Positions 46,265-54,957 of a DNA stretch of 64,000 nt are shown here, in pieces. Below the pieces are notes generated by a model, which saw nothing but the letters and a program-made list of their open reading frames with translations, did no database searches and had not been told where the DNA came from. The first letter of the stretch is position 1; every line of letters starts with the position of its first letter. The stretch covers positions 103,934 through 167,933 of the forward strand of contig CAKVCL010000004.1 in NCBI GenBank assembly GCA_934725855.1, read 5' to 3'. The DNA is from an uncultured Cellulosilyticum sp. Lineage in GTDB: Bacteria; Bacillota; Clostridia; Lachnospirales; Cellulosilyticaceae. A program made the translations under genes and the position numbers.

Positions 46265-47146
46265 CTATTCACTTAGTTCCCTATATAATCTGTTATAGAT
46301 CTCTGGTCTAAAATCTGCTCTTCCTAATAGTGGATTTTGTTCAAACACACCTCTATGTGCTAACGTTAAATCAATCGTTGCCATATACAGCTCTTGCTCC
46401 TGACCATTTTCATCCCCAAAAGGATATCCTGCATAATAATGTATATCTTGCATTTTTTGAGAAGGTCCTATAATATTACTTCCTCCCCAAAAGTCATTCA
46501 GTAAATCTTTCCCACATAAATTAGCCGTAGCTATATAAATTCCATTCATCAGCACGGTACTTTCTAATGTAGTTTTTCCTTTCTTAAATCCTCTGCTTTT
46601 GGCATAAGCCGTTGGATTAATGATGAGTCTAGCCCCTTTAGCAACATAATACCTTGCTAGCTCTGGGAAAGAATAAATATCATAGCAAATACATACCCCA
46701 ACTTTTCCCCAAGGCGTGTCTAATAAGCAAGGTTTATCCTCAGATGTTGCCCAATTAGGCTCATCTAATGCTAAATGAATTTTTCTATAACTCTCTATTT
46801 TACCGTCAGGTTTTGCAATAAATGCTGAGTTATAAACATTTTCCCCTTCTTGCTCTGGTAGCCCTACTACTATAAACATTTGATACAAGCTAGCTAGCTT
46901 CATTAATTCTTCTGCTACATATCCTTTTTGACTTTCTGCATTAATGACTTGCATCTTTTGAATCTTAGAGGTGGTTTCATCATTGTCATCATCATAACCT
47001 GTTAGGCTCATTTCTGGGAAAACAATAAACTCTACGCCTCTTTTACAAGCACATTCGATATATCCTTTAATCCGTTCAAAGTTTTGAGACTTATCTCCCC
47101 ACTCTGCTCTAAAATTGACGACTGCTAAATTTAAAATAGATTTCAC
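46265..47146 (-). CDS. Carbon-nitrogen hydrolase (nitrilase superfamily)
   Basis: A 293-residue nitrilase-fold hydrolase with the full catalytic triad: E in FPEMSLTGYD, K in RKIHLALDEPNW, and C in GVCICYDIYSFPELAR. It cleaves an amide or nitrile C-N bond in the cytosol; the substrate cannot be deduced. The start is GTG 47146, after AAAGGGGGAAATAGA. It is transcribed alone between the tRNA-Gly terminator and the sugar-transport operon, and no neighbour suggests a pathway. Confidence 0.88.
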   Translation of the reverse strand: MKSILNLAVVNFRAEWGDKSQNFERIKGYIECACKRGVEFIVFPEMSLTGYDDDNDETTSKIQKMQVINAESQKGYVAEELMKLASLYQMFIVVGLPEQEGENVYNSAFIAKPDGKIESYRKIHLALDEPNWATSEDKPCLLDTPWGKVGVCICYDIYSFPELARYYVAKGARLIINPTAYAKSRGFKKGKTTLESTVLMNGIYIATANLCGKDLLNDFWGGSNIIGPSQKMQDIHYYAGYPFGDENGQEQELYMATIDLTLAHRGVFEQNPLLGRADFRPEIYNRLYRELSE

Positions 47147-47280
47147 TCTATTTCCCCCTTTGAGTAACTTTAATTTATATATCGACTCTGTATATCATGT
47201 CTATAATTTTATTCCTATCATCTATTTTCTCTATATCCACATTTTTATCTTCTACATCTGTATTTTAATTTTAAACGACG

Positions 47281-47316
47281 AAAAAGGGGCAAAACTAAAC
47301 GGTTTAGTTTTGCCCC
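47281..47316 (-). terminator. Terminator of the 5S rRNA-tRNA-Gly unit
   Basis: GGGGCAAAACTAAAC (47286-47300) faces its exact complement at 47302-47316; on the minus strand the stem is followed by TTTTTCG. It is an unusually stable stem just after the tRNA 3' end. Confidence 0.92.
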
Positions 47317-47326
47317 TTTCTAAGAG

Positions 47327-47399
47327 AGCGCGAAACGGGACTCGAACCCGCGACCCTCTCCTTGGCAAGGAGATGCTCTACCAACTGAGCCATTCGCGC
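47327..47399 (-). tRNA. tRNA-Gly (anticodon GCC)
   Basis: A 73-base tRNA. Acceptor stem GCGCGAA/TTCGCGC, anticodon arm TCTCC-TTGCCAA-GGAGA with anticodon GCC, and T arm around GGGTTCGAGTCCC. The CCA end is not encoded. It is six bases downstream of the 5S rRNA and shares its promoter and terminator. Confidence 0.97.
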
Positions 47400-47404
47400 A
47401 TAAA

Positions 47405-47522
47405 TTTGGCAACCACTTACTCTCCCAGCCAGTCTCCCGACAAGTACCATCAGCCGCTTAGGTCTTAACCTACGTGTTCGGGATGGAAACGGGTGTTTCC
47501 CCTAAGCGCATCGTCACCAAAA
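47405..47522 (-). rRNA. rrf: 5S rRNA (isolated from 16S/23S)
   Basis: About 118 bases. The minus strand begins TTTGGTGACGATGCGCTTAG, continues through the conserved CCCGTTTCCATCCCGAACACG and GGGAGACTGGCTGGGAGAG, and ends GTGGTTGCCAAA, which pairs with the 5' end. There is no 23S upstream: the preceding sequence is a promoter and a degraded small gene, then the GH26 gene. The nearest 23S is 16.4 kb away. Ends are set by pairing and are good to a few bases. Confidence 0.95.
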
Positions 47523-47552
47523 ATTATCGTAGTCGTCTTGACTACATAAGTA

Positions 47553-47581
47553 ATCATACATGATAAATTGCTACATGTCAA
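47553..47581 (-). promoter_or_regulatory. Strong sigma-A promoter of the 5S rRNA-tRNA-Gly unit
   Basis: On the minus strand a perfect -35 TTGACA (47581-47576) and a -10 TATGAT (47558-47553) are 17 bases apart, with an A/T-rich stretch (AAAAAAGAAACAAAAATAG) upstream that looks like an UP element. Transcription should begin near 47546, about 24 bases before the 5S 5' end. This shows the 5S is a self-standing unit. Confidence 0.85.
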
Positions 47582-47681
47582 CTATTTTTGTTTCTTTTTT
47601 AATTGACACCCTATAACTATCCTTTTCAATAATTATAGGGCTTATTTATATACGTTTTAGATTACATCCTTTCTGGAACTT

Positions 47682-47772
47682 CTATTCCTCAGTAAACTCA
47701 AATAGCTGTTCTACCACTCTGCTTCATTCCTGCTTTTTCTTGGTATTTCTTTATTCTAGTGACTAAGACCAT
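47682..47772 (-). pseudogene. Remnant of an XRE-family (HTH) regulator with internal deletion
   Basis: An ATG at 47772 with AAGGAG upstream opens MVLVTRIKKYQEKAGMKQ, which is how short XRE/Cro-type repressors begin. The reading then breaks, and in the next frame VVEQLFEFTEE and a stop at 47682 match how the same proteins end. The middle (about 40 residues with the recognition helix) is missing. It shares the 373-base gap between the GH26 gene and the 5S unit; a hairpin CCCTATAA...TTATAGGG at about 47606-47640 is also there. Confidence 0.5.
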
Positions 47773-47895
47773 TACTATACTCCTTTTGAATCCATAATTG
47801 TAAAAATAAATTAAAAGCTGTAGCTATTATGAAACTAGAAGTTAAACAAATTTCTGGTAAACGCCTTATGAAACATTAGTTTTAATTTTTTATCT

Positions 47896-49224
47896 CTAGT
47901 TGGGTTCTTTAATTTCTAGCTTGTTAAAATCTCCTTGCTGCGCAGCAAAGATGGATTTCGGGTTATTGTAAAATCTAATAAAGCCGTCCAGCATTTCATG
48001 ACCAATAAGGGTATCATTGTTTTTCTCAGTTACATAAGGTGTATAGTGCTGCCTCTTACGGAAATTCGCCCATAGTAAGAAATAACTTGCATTAGTCTGT
48101 GAAACGGCTTCTAAAATTTCATTATACCAATCTTTTCTTTCGTTTCCTGTTTCAAAAAGTACCACATCTCCATTGGATACACCTGTTTCAGTTACTGCAA
48201 AGAGCTTGTGATGGGTTTTAGCAAAGCTACCTACAATATCAAGCTGTTTTGTAAAATCTTCTATAAAGTGGTCACCCATCTTTGGCATTGGGTGATACAT
48301 ATCAAAGCCCACCATATCCACGTAAGCATCTCCCGGATAACGCTCTTCAAATTCACTGACGCTTTGATTTTCAGAACCTGGGCTATACACATAAAGTAAG
48401 TTATGAAGCCCTTTTTCATCTCGTAAGTATTTCACGATATACTGATATAACTGTTTGTATTCTTCTTCACTACAAAATGCTTCTCCCCACCAGAACCAGC
48501 TTCCTGTATTTTCATGAAGGGGTCTAAATAAAATAGGGACGTCTTCTCCAACTTCCTCAACGTAAGCTGCAATCATATCGAGATAAGCGGTAAAGATGTA
48601 ATTCAGTTCTCCTTTTGGCATCACTTTAGTAACAAGTCCTTTCTCAGTTACCCATGAACCATCTATTTCATTGCCTTCACTTAAGAAGTTAGCGCTCTTC
48701 CAGTCTAAATAGCCTTCACTATTTTTTTGATTTTCACTTCTTAGTGCCATGATTCTATAGTTTGGCATATGGGCAGATAAAGTAATCTCCGCCCCTTCAT
48801 CAACCGCCTGTCTTGTTAAGGCAGCACAGGCTTTAATACGCTCCTTATTATCGGCTATCTTTTCTCCACCTTGATTTGAAGGATACTCATTTCCCATAAG
48901 GGCTAGGGCATCTATTCCCACAACTGCTGCAATAGAACCTGTGACATCCTTGGTGTCTGAGTTTGATAAATAGGTAGGTCCTACTTTATACCATGTATCA
49001 TTTTGATGACCATAAAGCACGCAATCTGTTTTGCTTACTGCTTCAAGATAGGCATATAATTTTTTAACTGAAAGGTTGGCTTTAGAGTCTACCAAATTCA
49101 TCTTACAGCTTATGGGTACTTTTTTCCCATTGGCTGTAAGCGTATCTGCCTCTACTATAATCCCTTGTTTTTGCTGAATACGTTCTGTACTTTTTACTTG
49201 ATATTGATTTTCCATCTTCTCCAT
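47896..49224 (-). CDS. Glycoside hydrolase family 26 (beta-mannanase type), cytoplasmic
   Basis: A 442-residue GH26 enzyme. The acid/base glutamate is E238 in FRPLHENTGSWFWWG and the nucleophile is E346 in FAVTETGVS, both in the canonical setting. GH26 enzymes mostly cut beta-1,4-mannans. There is no signal peptide and no carbohydrate-binding module, so it acts inside the cell, probably on imported mannooligosaccharides. An N-terminal extension of about 65 residues precedes the barrel. Start is ATG 49224 (MEKMENQYQ), seven bases after GAGGG and 20 bases after the GH3 stop; 49254 is an alternative that overlaps GH3. Cotranscribed with GH3. Confidence 0.9.
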   Translation of the reverse strand: MEKMENQYQVKSTERIQQKQGIIVEADTLTANGKKVPISCKMNLVDSKANLSVKKLYAYLEAVSKTDCVLYGHQNDTWYKVGPTYLSNSDTKDVTGSIAAVVGIDALALMGNEYPSNQGGEKIADNKERIKACAALTRQAVDEGAEITLSAHMPNYRIMALRSENQKNSEGYLDWKSANFLSEGNEIDGSWVTEKGLVTKVMPKGELNYIFTAYLDMIAAYVEEVGEDVPILFRPLHENTGSWFWWGEAFCSEEEYKQLYQYIVKYLRDEKGLHNLLYVYSPGSENQSVSEFEERYPGDAYVDMVGFDMYHPMPKMGDHFIEDFTKQLDIVGSFAKTHHKLFAVTETGVSNGDVVLFETGNERKDWYNEILEAVSQTNASYFLLWANFRKRQHYTPYVTEKNNDTLIGHEMLDGFIRFYNNPKSIFAAQQGDFNKLEIKEPN

Positions 49225-49243
49225 CACTAATCCCTCTATCTTA

Positions 49244-52027
49244 TTATTCTGCAATAAATTCTAACCAATTCACAATAACGGTTGGTTTAACTTCTTTAAA
49301 TCTTAAATGATAGCATCCTTCTTCTAATTGCATCTTAATTAATTTATGAAGTACGTTTTTACCACAAGTTCCATTTCTTTGAATGGTTAAAACAAGTTCA
49401 TCATTTAAATTCATATTGCAAGCTACTTGTGCTGCTTCTGTACCAGGTACAAAGATTTCTGCCATTAATGTATAGATACCCGCTTTAGTCACATGAAGCA
49501 CAAGGTCTTCTGCCATGTTTATGATTTCAATTTTTGTTTTGGCACCTAATTCATGTGCATTTTCACACATTTCATCTAATGCTTTAAAGCTTCTTACACC
49601 CTTTTTAAAGGTTTGTTTTCTAAAGAATACTGGTGCTTCCATTAAGAAATTGCAAATGTTTGCCCCTGCTCTTTGAAGTTCACCGATTTGTAAATTCCCT
49701 TTTTCTAATTCATCGAGCGTGTTATCTCCATATACGTTCACTTCTGCACCAAAGTTATTCACGACCATGTAAACATCATTTTGTGCACGTACCATAGATG
49801 CCATATAACGGTTATCTGGCTTCCCACCATCGATTACATTATTAATGAGTGCCCACCAGTCAGACATGACAAAACCATCAAAGCCCCATTCTTTACGTAA
49901 AATGGTGGTACATAAATCATAGTTTGAAGAGGTCCAGTAACCATTTAGTGGATTATAAGTCGTCATAACAGACCTTGCATGACCTTCTTTAACTGCCATT
50001 TCAAACCCTTTTAGATAGATTTCTCTTAAAGCTCTTTCTGAAACCACAGATTCTACATGGAAACGGTTCGTTTCTTGATTGTTAGAAGCAAAGTGTTTAA
50101 GCGTTGCATGTGCCCCGCCTTTATGAATTCCTACAGTAGCTGCTACTGCAAATACACCTGTAATAAGTGGGTCTTCTGAATAATACTCGAAGTTACGTCC
50201 ATTTAATGGATTACGTCTAATGTTCATTCCTGGTCCAAGTAAAAGGTCGATTTCATTTTTCGCAAGCTCTTTTCCTTCCATTTCGTAAAGGGCTTCAACT
50301 AATGGTGCATCCCATGTAGCTGCAAGAAGGGTTCCGATTGGAATTTGAGTCGCACTGCATCCACTTTCCATACGAATACCAGATGGCCCATCAGCTGTAG
50401 CCGCTACTGGAATACCATACTCTACTAATTTTTCACTGACACCACCAAATGCAGAAGCTGTACCAGGTGTTGCAAGTGGGCTACTCATCCCTTCTCCTCT
50501 AACGATTGTAGCAAGTTCCTTAGCTGTTAACTGGCTAATGAATGCTTCCATGCTCACTTTCTTATCATAAACATCTCTTAATTTGTAACCTTTATCTCCA
50601 GTTACCTCAAGATTCTTAGGTAATCTTGCTTCGATACGTTCCTTAATAGAATATTCTCTAACAGGTACGTCTTCATAAATTAATTCATATGTACCATCTG
50701 CTTTTTTCTCACCTGGTTTCATACGTTTAAACGCTTCTTTAGGTGCTAATGCTTGCTCTAATTGTTCTACTACTTCAGTATTTTCCACTACATAAGCCGC
50801 TTTTGTGTCCACATTAACCGCTTTTGCGTTTCTTATGCTGTTTCCTACATAAATAACATACTCACCTTGTTCTAATACATAAGCAAAACGATGTCCTGTA
50901 ACCCCTGAGTCATCATAAGAAGCCATTTGACTGACTGGAAATTCTACTGTAACGGCTTGTGTTTCACTTGGTTTTAAAGCATTTGTCTTTGTAAAACCTG
51001 CTAATACTTTTGCTGGTTTTCCTAACTTGCCTTGTGGGGCACTAAAGTAAACCTCACAAACTTCTTTTCCTGCATAAGTATTTCCAATATTTTTAATATC
51101 TGCTGTAACTTTAATATAAGCTTTACCTTCTTTAGTCACTACCGTTGCTGCTTCATTGCTCATTTCAAAGTTTGTATAAGATAAGCCATAACCAAATTCA
51201 TATCTTACTTTATCTGGGCAAAACGTTTCAAAGTAACGATACCCTACATAAATATCTTCTTGGTACTGATTTTTCTTTAAATCTCCATAGTTTGCTGTAG
51301 AAGAATAATCTTCAATCGCATAAGCAATCGTATCTGTTAATTTACCGCTAGGTGTCACTGCTCCTGAAAGCACATCAACTACGGCATTACCGCCTTCCAT
51401 ACCACCTTGCCATACATAGATAACACTTTGGATAGGATTTTTATAAGCCTTATCCATCCAGCTCATATCAAGGATATTCGACACATTAAGAACCACAACC
51501 ACTTTATCAAAGTATTTGGTTACCCTATCTAACATTTCTTGTTCTGTTTGTGTGAGTAAGTAGCTACCTTCTACGACTAAGTTATCTTTATCTTCACCAG
51601 CTGTACGACCAATCACAACAACGGCTTTATTGGATTTCTTGCTTGCTGCTTCTACAATTTCATCTGTTAATGGCATTTCTTTTTGAAACCAAGGCTCTGC
51701 TGCCCAGCCACCGCCACCATTATCAAATGGATTTTCTTTCCCCCATGCTTCATAAATTGCTGCAAGCTCTTCGTTGATGTGCATGGTTTTGTTATTTCTA
51801 AAGCCTTCTAAAATGTTGGTTGTATACTCAACATTGACACTACCACCTGAACCTGTTCCATTTCTATAGTAGTTAATTTGTGTTCTTCCGAAAATAGAAA
51901 TTTTATCATCTTTTGTGAGTGGTAAAACTTGTCCTTCATTTTTTATTAAAACAGCACCTTCTGCTGCAACTTTTCTAGAAAATTCTGCAAACCCTTCTAA
52001 TGAGCCACCCATTTTATTTGTGTTCAT
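49244..52027 (-). CDS. Glycoside hydrolase family 3 with inverted domain order, cytoplasmic
   Basis: A 927-residue GH3 enzyme with the two catalytic domains exchanged. The alpha/beta sandwich domain comes first (KVAAEGAVLIKNEG near 20-33; Gly-rich segments and the fibronectin-III-like part to about 430), then the TIM barrel (about 500-800) with KHFASNNQE and the nucleophile D in FVMSDWWA near residue 723. A C-terminal module of about 90 residues follows. Such permuted GH3 proteins are known in Clostridia and rumen bacteria; activity (beta-glucosidase, beta-xylosidase or other) is not settled. No signal peptide. Start is ATG 52027 after GGAGGAAAGAAG. It probably trims oligosaccharides produced or shared with the GH26 enzyme. 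Confidence 0.9.
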   Translation of the reverse strand: MNTNKMGGSLEGFAEFSRKVAAEGAVLIKNEGQVLPLTKDDKISIFGRTQINYYRNGTGSGGSVNVEYTTNILEGFRNNKTMHINEELAAIYEAWGKENPFDNGGGGWAAEPWFQKEMPLTDEIVEAASKKSNKAVVVIGRTAGEDKDNLVVEGSYLLTQTEQEMLDRVTKYFDKVVVVLNVSNILDMSWMDKAYKNPIQSVIYVWQGGMEGGNAVVDVLSGAVTPSGKLTDTIAYAIEDYSSTANYGDLKKNQYQEDIYVGYRYFETFCPDKVRYEFGYGLSYTNFEMSNEAATVVTKEGKAYIKVTADIKNIGNTYAGKEVCEVYFSAPQGKLGKPAKVLAGFTKTNALKPSETQAVTVEFPVSQMASYDDSGVTGHRFAYVLEQGEYVIYVGNSIRNAKAVNVDTKAAYVVENTEVVEQLEQALAPKEAFKRMKPGEKKADGTYELIYEDVPVREYSIKERIEARLPKNLEVTGDKGYKLRDVYDKKVSMEAFISQLTAKELATIVRGEGMSSPLATPGTASAFGGVSEKLVEYGIPVAATADGPSGIRMESGCSATQIPIGTLLAATWDAPLVEALYEMEGKELAKNEIDLLLGPGMNIRRNPLNGRNFEYYSEDPLITGVFAVAATVGIHKGGAHATLKHFASNNQETNRFHVESVVSERALREIYLKGFEMAVKEGHARSVMTTYNPLNGYWTSSNYDLCTTILRKEWGFDGFVMSDWWALINNVIDGGKPDNRYMASMVRAQNDVYMVVNNFGAEVNVYGDNTLDELEKGNLQIGELQRAGANICNFLMEAPVFFRKQTFKKGVRSFKALDEMCENAHELGAKTKIEIINMAEDLVLHVTKAGIYTLMAEIFVPGTEAAQVACNMNLNDELVLTIQRNGTCGKNVLHKLIKMQLEEGCYHLRFKEVKPTVIVNWLEFIAE

Positions 52028-52137
52028 CTTCTTTCCTCCATTAATCATTGATGTTTTTATTATAGTGAAAGCAGCTATCGTATGATATAATTCTTCTATG
52101 CAAAAATAGAAATATTCTGTCGTCCTTGGAGGTTTTT

Positions 52138-53019
52138 ATGCTTTATCCCGAACAAAAAAAAGAAATTATTGATGGTGTATCCTATAACTATTTATGTCAT
52201 ATTCAGTATGTCAATGGTGCTGGTAACGTCTACCCTGCTCATTTTCATAGTTACATAGAAATTCTTTATGGAGTGGTAGGTAGTTATGAGATTTTTTTAA
52301 ATGGAAAAGGCCACCACTTTAGTTCGGGTGACCTTGTTATTATTAATTCTAAAGAAGTTCATCAAATTGATTCCCTTTCCAATGCAGCAGGTGAATATAT
52401 TGTCCTGCGTTTTGAACCAGAAGTGATTTATAATAGTATGTTTGCCAATTACTCTCAGTTCAAATATGTGTTTTCTTTTATGCTTGAGAATTCTCAGCAT
52501 CAAAAAGTCATTCCTGCATCAGAAATTAGTGAAACCTTTATTCCTGACCTACTTTATGATATGTTAGAAGAATTCTCCACTAGGCAATATGGATATGAAT
52601 TAGCCATTAAAAACCACATTGGGCGTATTTTCTTATGGCTCCTTCGTTATTTTCATCATAAAGGGTCTGATTTTATCACCTTGCCAGATTCTGCCCTTGA
52701 ACACCTTCAAGCTGCCTTTAACTATATTGAACTTCATTATGATGAACCTCTAACCGTTCCTGAACTTGCCTCACTATGTAATATGAGTCCTAACTATTTC
52801 TCTAGGACTTTTAATTTGCAGATGGGGATGAATGTCAATGAATATATTAATTATATACGTATTTCCGCCGCTGAAAAACTCTTAATCTCCACCACCATGA
52901 ATATTACAGAAATCTCAACAGCGGTCGGTTTTAATACCACCAGCTATTTTATCAAGCTTTTTAAAAGCTATAAACATATCTCTCCGAAACAATTTAGAAA
53001 AGAGCTTGTTGCCCTCTAG
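52138..53019 (+). CDS. AraC family regulator with cupin sensor domain
   Basis: A 293-residue regulator: a cupin-like ligand domain (about 15-150; PAHFHSYIEILYGV carries the usual metal/sugar-site histidines) and a C-terminal pair of helix-turn-helix units (LTVPELASLCNMSPNYFSRTF and NITEISTAVGFNTTSYFIKLF). It is divergent from the GH3-GH26 operon with 110 bases between, where a TATAAT at 52093-52098 may serve it. It likely activates GH3-GH26 in response to a sugar. Start is ATG 52138, after GGAGG; the upstream in-frame TTG at 52126 overlaps the ribosome site. Confidence 0.9.
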   Translation: MLYPEQKKEIIDGVSYNYLCHIQYVNGAGNVYPAHFHSYIEILYGVVGSYEIFLNGKGHHFSSGDLVIINSKEVHQIDSLSNAAGEYIVLRFEPEVIYNSMFANYSQFKYVFSFMLENSQHQKVIPASEISETFIPDLLYDMLEEFSTRQYGYELAIKNHIGRIFLWLLRYFHHKGSDFITLPDSALEHLQAAFNYIELHYDEPLTVPELASLCNMSPNYFSRTFNLQMGMNVNEYINYIRISAAEKLLISTTMNITEISTAVGFNTTSYFIKLFKSYKHISPKQFRKELVAL

Positions 53020-53020
53020 C

Positions 53021-53215
53021 TTATAGGAATCTATTTTTGATTTCCTCATATTTTTCACCTGTAATAAGGGCATCTTTATCGATGCCTTTAAATTTAACTT
53101 CAATATCACTTAAACTTGCAAAGATTATTTTAACTTTAGGATTAAGGTCTGAAATAATCTTTGCACATTGTAACCCACTGTATACTGAGTACAATAGATG
53201 TCCCCATAGTCTTCT
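53021..53215 (-). pseudogene. C-terminal fragment of an unidentified protein
   Basis: The minus strand keeps one frame open from the neighbouring gene's end through LYSVYSGLQCAKIISDLNPK and VKIIFASLSDIEVKFKGI to a stop at 53021, without any start codon and ribosome site. The amino-acid pattern looks coding; the VKIIFASLSDIE part is reminiscent of the end of a receiver domain, but too short to be sure. It is probably a truncated gene. It could also be a chance open frame. Confidence 0.3.
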
Positions 53216-53220
53216 TCTAA

Positions 53221-53817
53221 CTATGAGATGGTTTTGTCACCGAATTGTATAAGTACCGTTAAATTAATCCTTACTGTAATTGATTGATCTCCTTTAATCG
53301 CATTATAGAATGGCTGTGGATTTGTAGGATCAAAAAGTATCATTTGATTATTTTGCCCTACTACTCCTACCTGACCAACCACACTTGAAATTGAGAATTT
53401 TGATAAAATAATATTTTGAATGTCAGCGATATTATTAAATACGCCTACTACATAATCTATCATATAACTACCATTACTTGAAAAAGCAATAGGTCCATCA
53501 TCATCACTTACTGCATCTATTGGTTCTAAACCTAGAAATGATACATTATAATATAAAGGTCCTACTAATTTGAGTAAATATTGAACGACTCCCGTTGTAG
53601 ATACTTGTTCGCTAATATAGAAACGTAATGCGTGTTGATCTATATTAACAAGCCATGAAAATGGTGTATTGTTATATCTATAACCTGGAATAATCTCAAT
53701 ATTAGGAATGATCTCAAATGCCAAACCCTGTGCATTCATTGTAAGTAAATCATACTGTTCTGTAGATGAATTTAAATTAGGTTGTGGTAGTTCATAGTTC
53801 TGAAAATCATTATTCAT
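53221..53817 (-). CDS. Unknown protein, paralogue of its neighbour
   Basis: A 198-residue acidic protein with no signal peptide or membrane helix, predicted mostly beta. It resembles the neighbouring 299-residue protein: both have GPLYYN followed by a short hydrophobic strand in the middle and similar flanking strands (NIDQHAL and NINKSAL-type motifs). I do not recognise the family. Proteins of this kind without export signals in spore formers are often spore-coat or exosporium components, but that is inference. Start is ATG 53817 (MNNDFQNY), after GGAGGAAGAAA. Confidence 0.7.
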   Translation of the reverse strand: MNNDFQNYELPQPNLNSSTEQYDLLTMNAQGLAFEIIPNIEIIPGYRYNNTPFSWLVNIDQHALRFYISEQVSTTGVVQYLLKLVGPLYYNVSFLGLEPIDAVSDDDGPIAFSSNGSYMIDYVVGVFNNIADIQNIILSKFSISSVVGQVGVVGQNNQMILFDPTNPQPFYNAIKGDQSITVRINLTVLIQFGDKTIS

Positions 53818-53879
53818 TTTCTTCCTCCACATAAATAATTTCTTATAATATAGTATTAAACAATGAAGATATTATACTT

Positions 53880-54779
53880 TTAGTTTTTTTCCCTGTCATA
53901 ACAAGTTGACTTAATGGTAACTTTATAAGCAAAATTCAAAACTTTTTCAATGTCTGGATTAACCAATACGCATTGATATTCTTCTAAATTGGCATATCTT
54001 GACAAACATCTACCATCTTGTAACATAATACTTTGCCTTTCACAAGTAACATCAATTGTATAACCTGTTAGGCTTTCACCCCCCATAGGAATATAACTAA
54101 TAATTTTATCAATAACGAGTGAACCTTTTTCATTAAAATAAGCTGGAATAATTTGTATACATTTGTCTCTATCGTCACAATTTGACTCACAGCTATAATC
54201 ACAGTTTAGTGATGATTGAATTGGTAGCATGGTTTGCAATGGTTGTGCTGGTGTAAAGTTTTTTACAGTTAAATTGTAATACAATGGACCATTTAGAACA
54301 GCAACTTGCATCTTTGATACTTCTGGACATCCACAATCATGGTAACCCATATCTGCACATACATAATATTGTGTCATTGTATTAACAGATAGTGCGGACT
54401 TATTAATGCTCAAATTCCATTCATAATTGCGTCCTTCTGGAAGGATATATCCAGCTGGAATAGTCACACTGATATTAAGTGGGATACTGATATCTTCTAT
54501 GTCGTCTTTTACTACATTTGTAAAGGTATAACTTGTATTGCAATTTGTATTAATCCCATAAGCATCAAATGGACAGCATTTAGATTGCTGCCTTCTGCCT
54601 TCCACTATAGATGGAGCTTTTTGATCAATTGTTTTTTTCATATCATGATCGTATGAATAGTCATGTTGACTATAGTCCTCATCTACTTCTACATCGACTT
54701 GATTTTGGCATGGATAGTTGTCTTGCTTATATTTATTTTTTCTTCTTCCCCAACCATCCTGATAGAATTCTCGACTCAT
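53880..54779 (-). CDS. Unknown cysteine-rich protein, paralogue of its neighbour
   Basis: A 299-residue protein with no signal peptide. The first ~75 residues are disordered and charged (YKQDNYPCQNQ, HDYSYDHDMKK). The rest is beta-rich, with about 16 cysteines concentrated in two stretches (YHDCGCPEVSK; CDYSCESNCDDRDKC). It shares the GPLYYNLTV core with the 198-residue protein downstream, so the pair arose by duplication. Cysteine-rich cytosolic proteins of sporulating bacteria are often coat proteins; this is unproven. AAGGAGG precedes the ATG. The pair is an operon with 62 bases between. Confidence 0.72.
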   Translation of the reverse strand: MSREFYQDGWGRRKNKYKQDNYPCQNQVDVEVDEDYSQHDYSYDHDMKKTIDQKAPSIVEGRRQQSKCCPFDAYGINTNCNTSYTFTNVVKDDIEDISIPLNISVTIPAGYILPEGRNYEWNLSINKSALSVNTMTQYYVCADMGYHDCGCPEVSKMQVAVLNGPLYYNLTVKNFTPAQPLQTMLPIQSSLNCDYSCESNCDDRDKCIQIIPAYFNEKGSLVIDKIISYIPMGGESLTGYTIDVTCERQSIMLQDGRCLSRYANLEEYQCVLVNPDIEKVLNFAYKVTIKSTCYDREKN

Positions 54780-54910
54780 CTATAAGCCTCCTTATCATAT
54801 CGTGAGTATAGTAAATACTCTATCTATCACTTTATGATATGCGAGAGTCTTTATTTTGGTGTAAAATTATATTTTCTTCAAATAGACTTTTCCATAATCA
54901 ATTATTTAAG

Positions 54911-54957
54911 CACACAAAAAAACTGAGTATTAAATTTATACTCAGTTTTTTTGTGTG
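54911..54957 (-). terminator. Terminator of the second sugar-transport operon
   Basis: CACACAAAAAAACTGAGTAT pairs with its complement around a loop of about six bases, making one of the longest stems in the window. On the minus strand CTGAGTATAA...TACTCAG is followed by TTTTTTTG. The permease stop codon directly abuts it. Confidence 0.85.

Noticed and set aside
47115..47468. Plus-strand open frame across tRNA-Gly and part of 5S rRNA
   Set aside because: It reads through RNA genes and a terminator; its RARNGTRTRDPL-type peptide is the common artefact of translating a tRNA complement.
47606..47640. Terminator for the GH26 gene
   Set aside because: The CCCTATAA/TTATAGGG stem is not followed by a T tract on the minus strand, so it is mentioned only as a hairpin in the gap.
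37437..53019. Prophage or integrated element boundaries around the sugar locus
   Set aside because: No integrase, transposase or att-type direct repeat was seen at the tRNA-Gly or elsewhere in the block.
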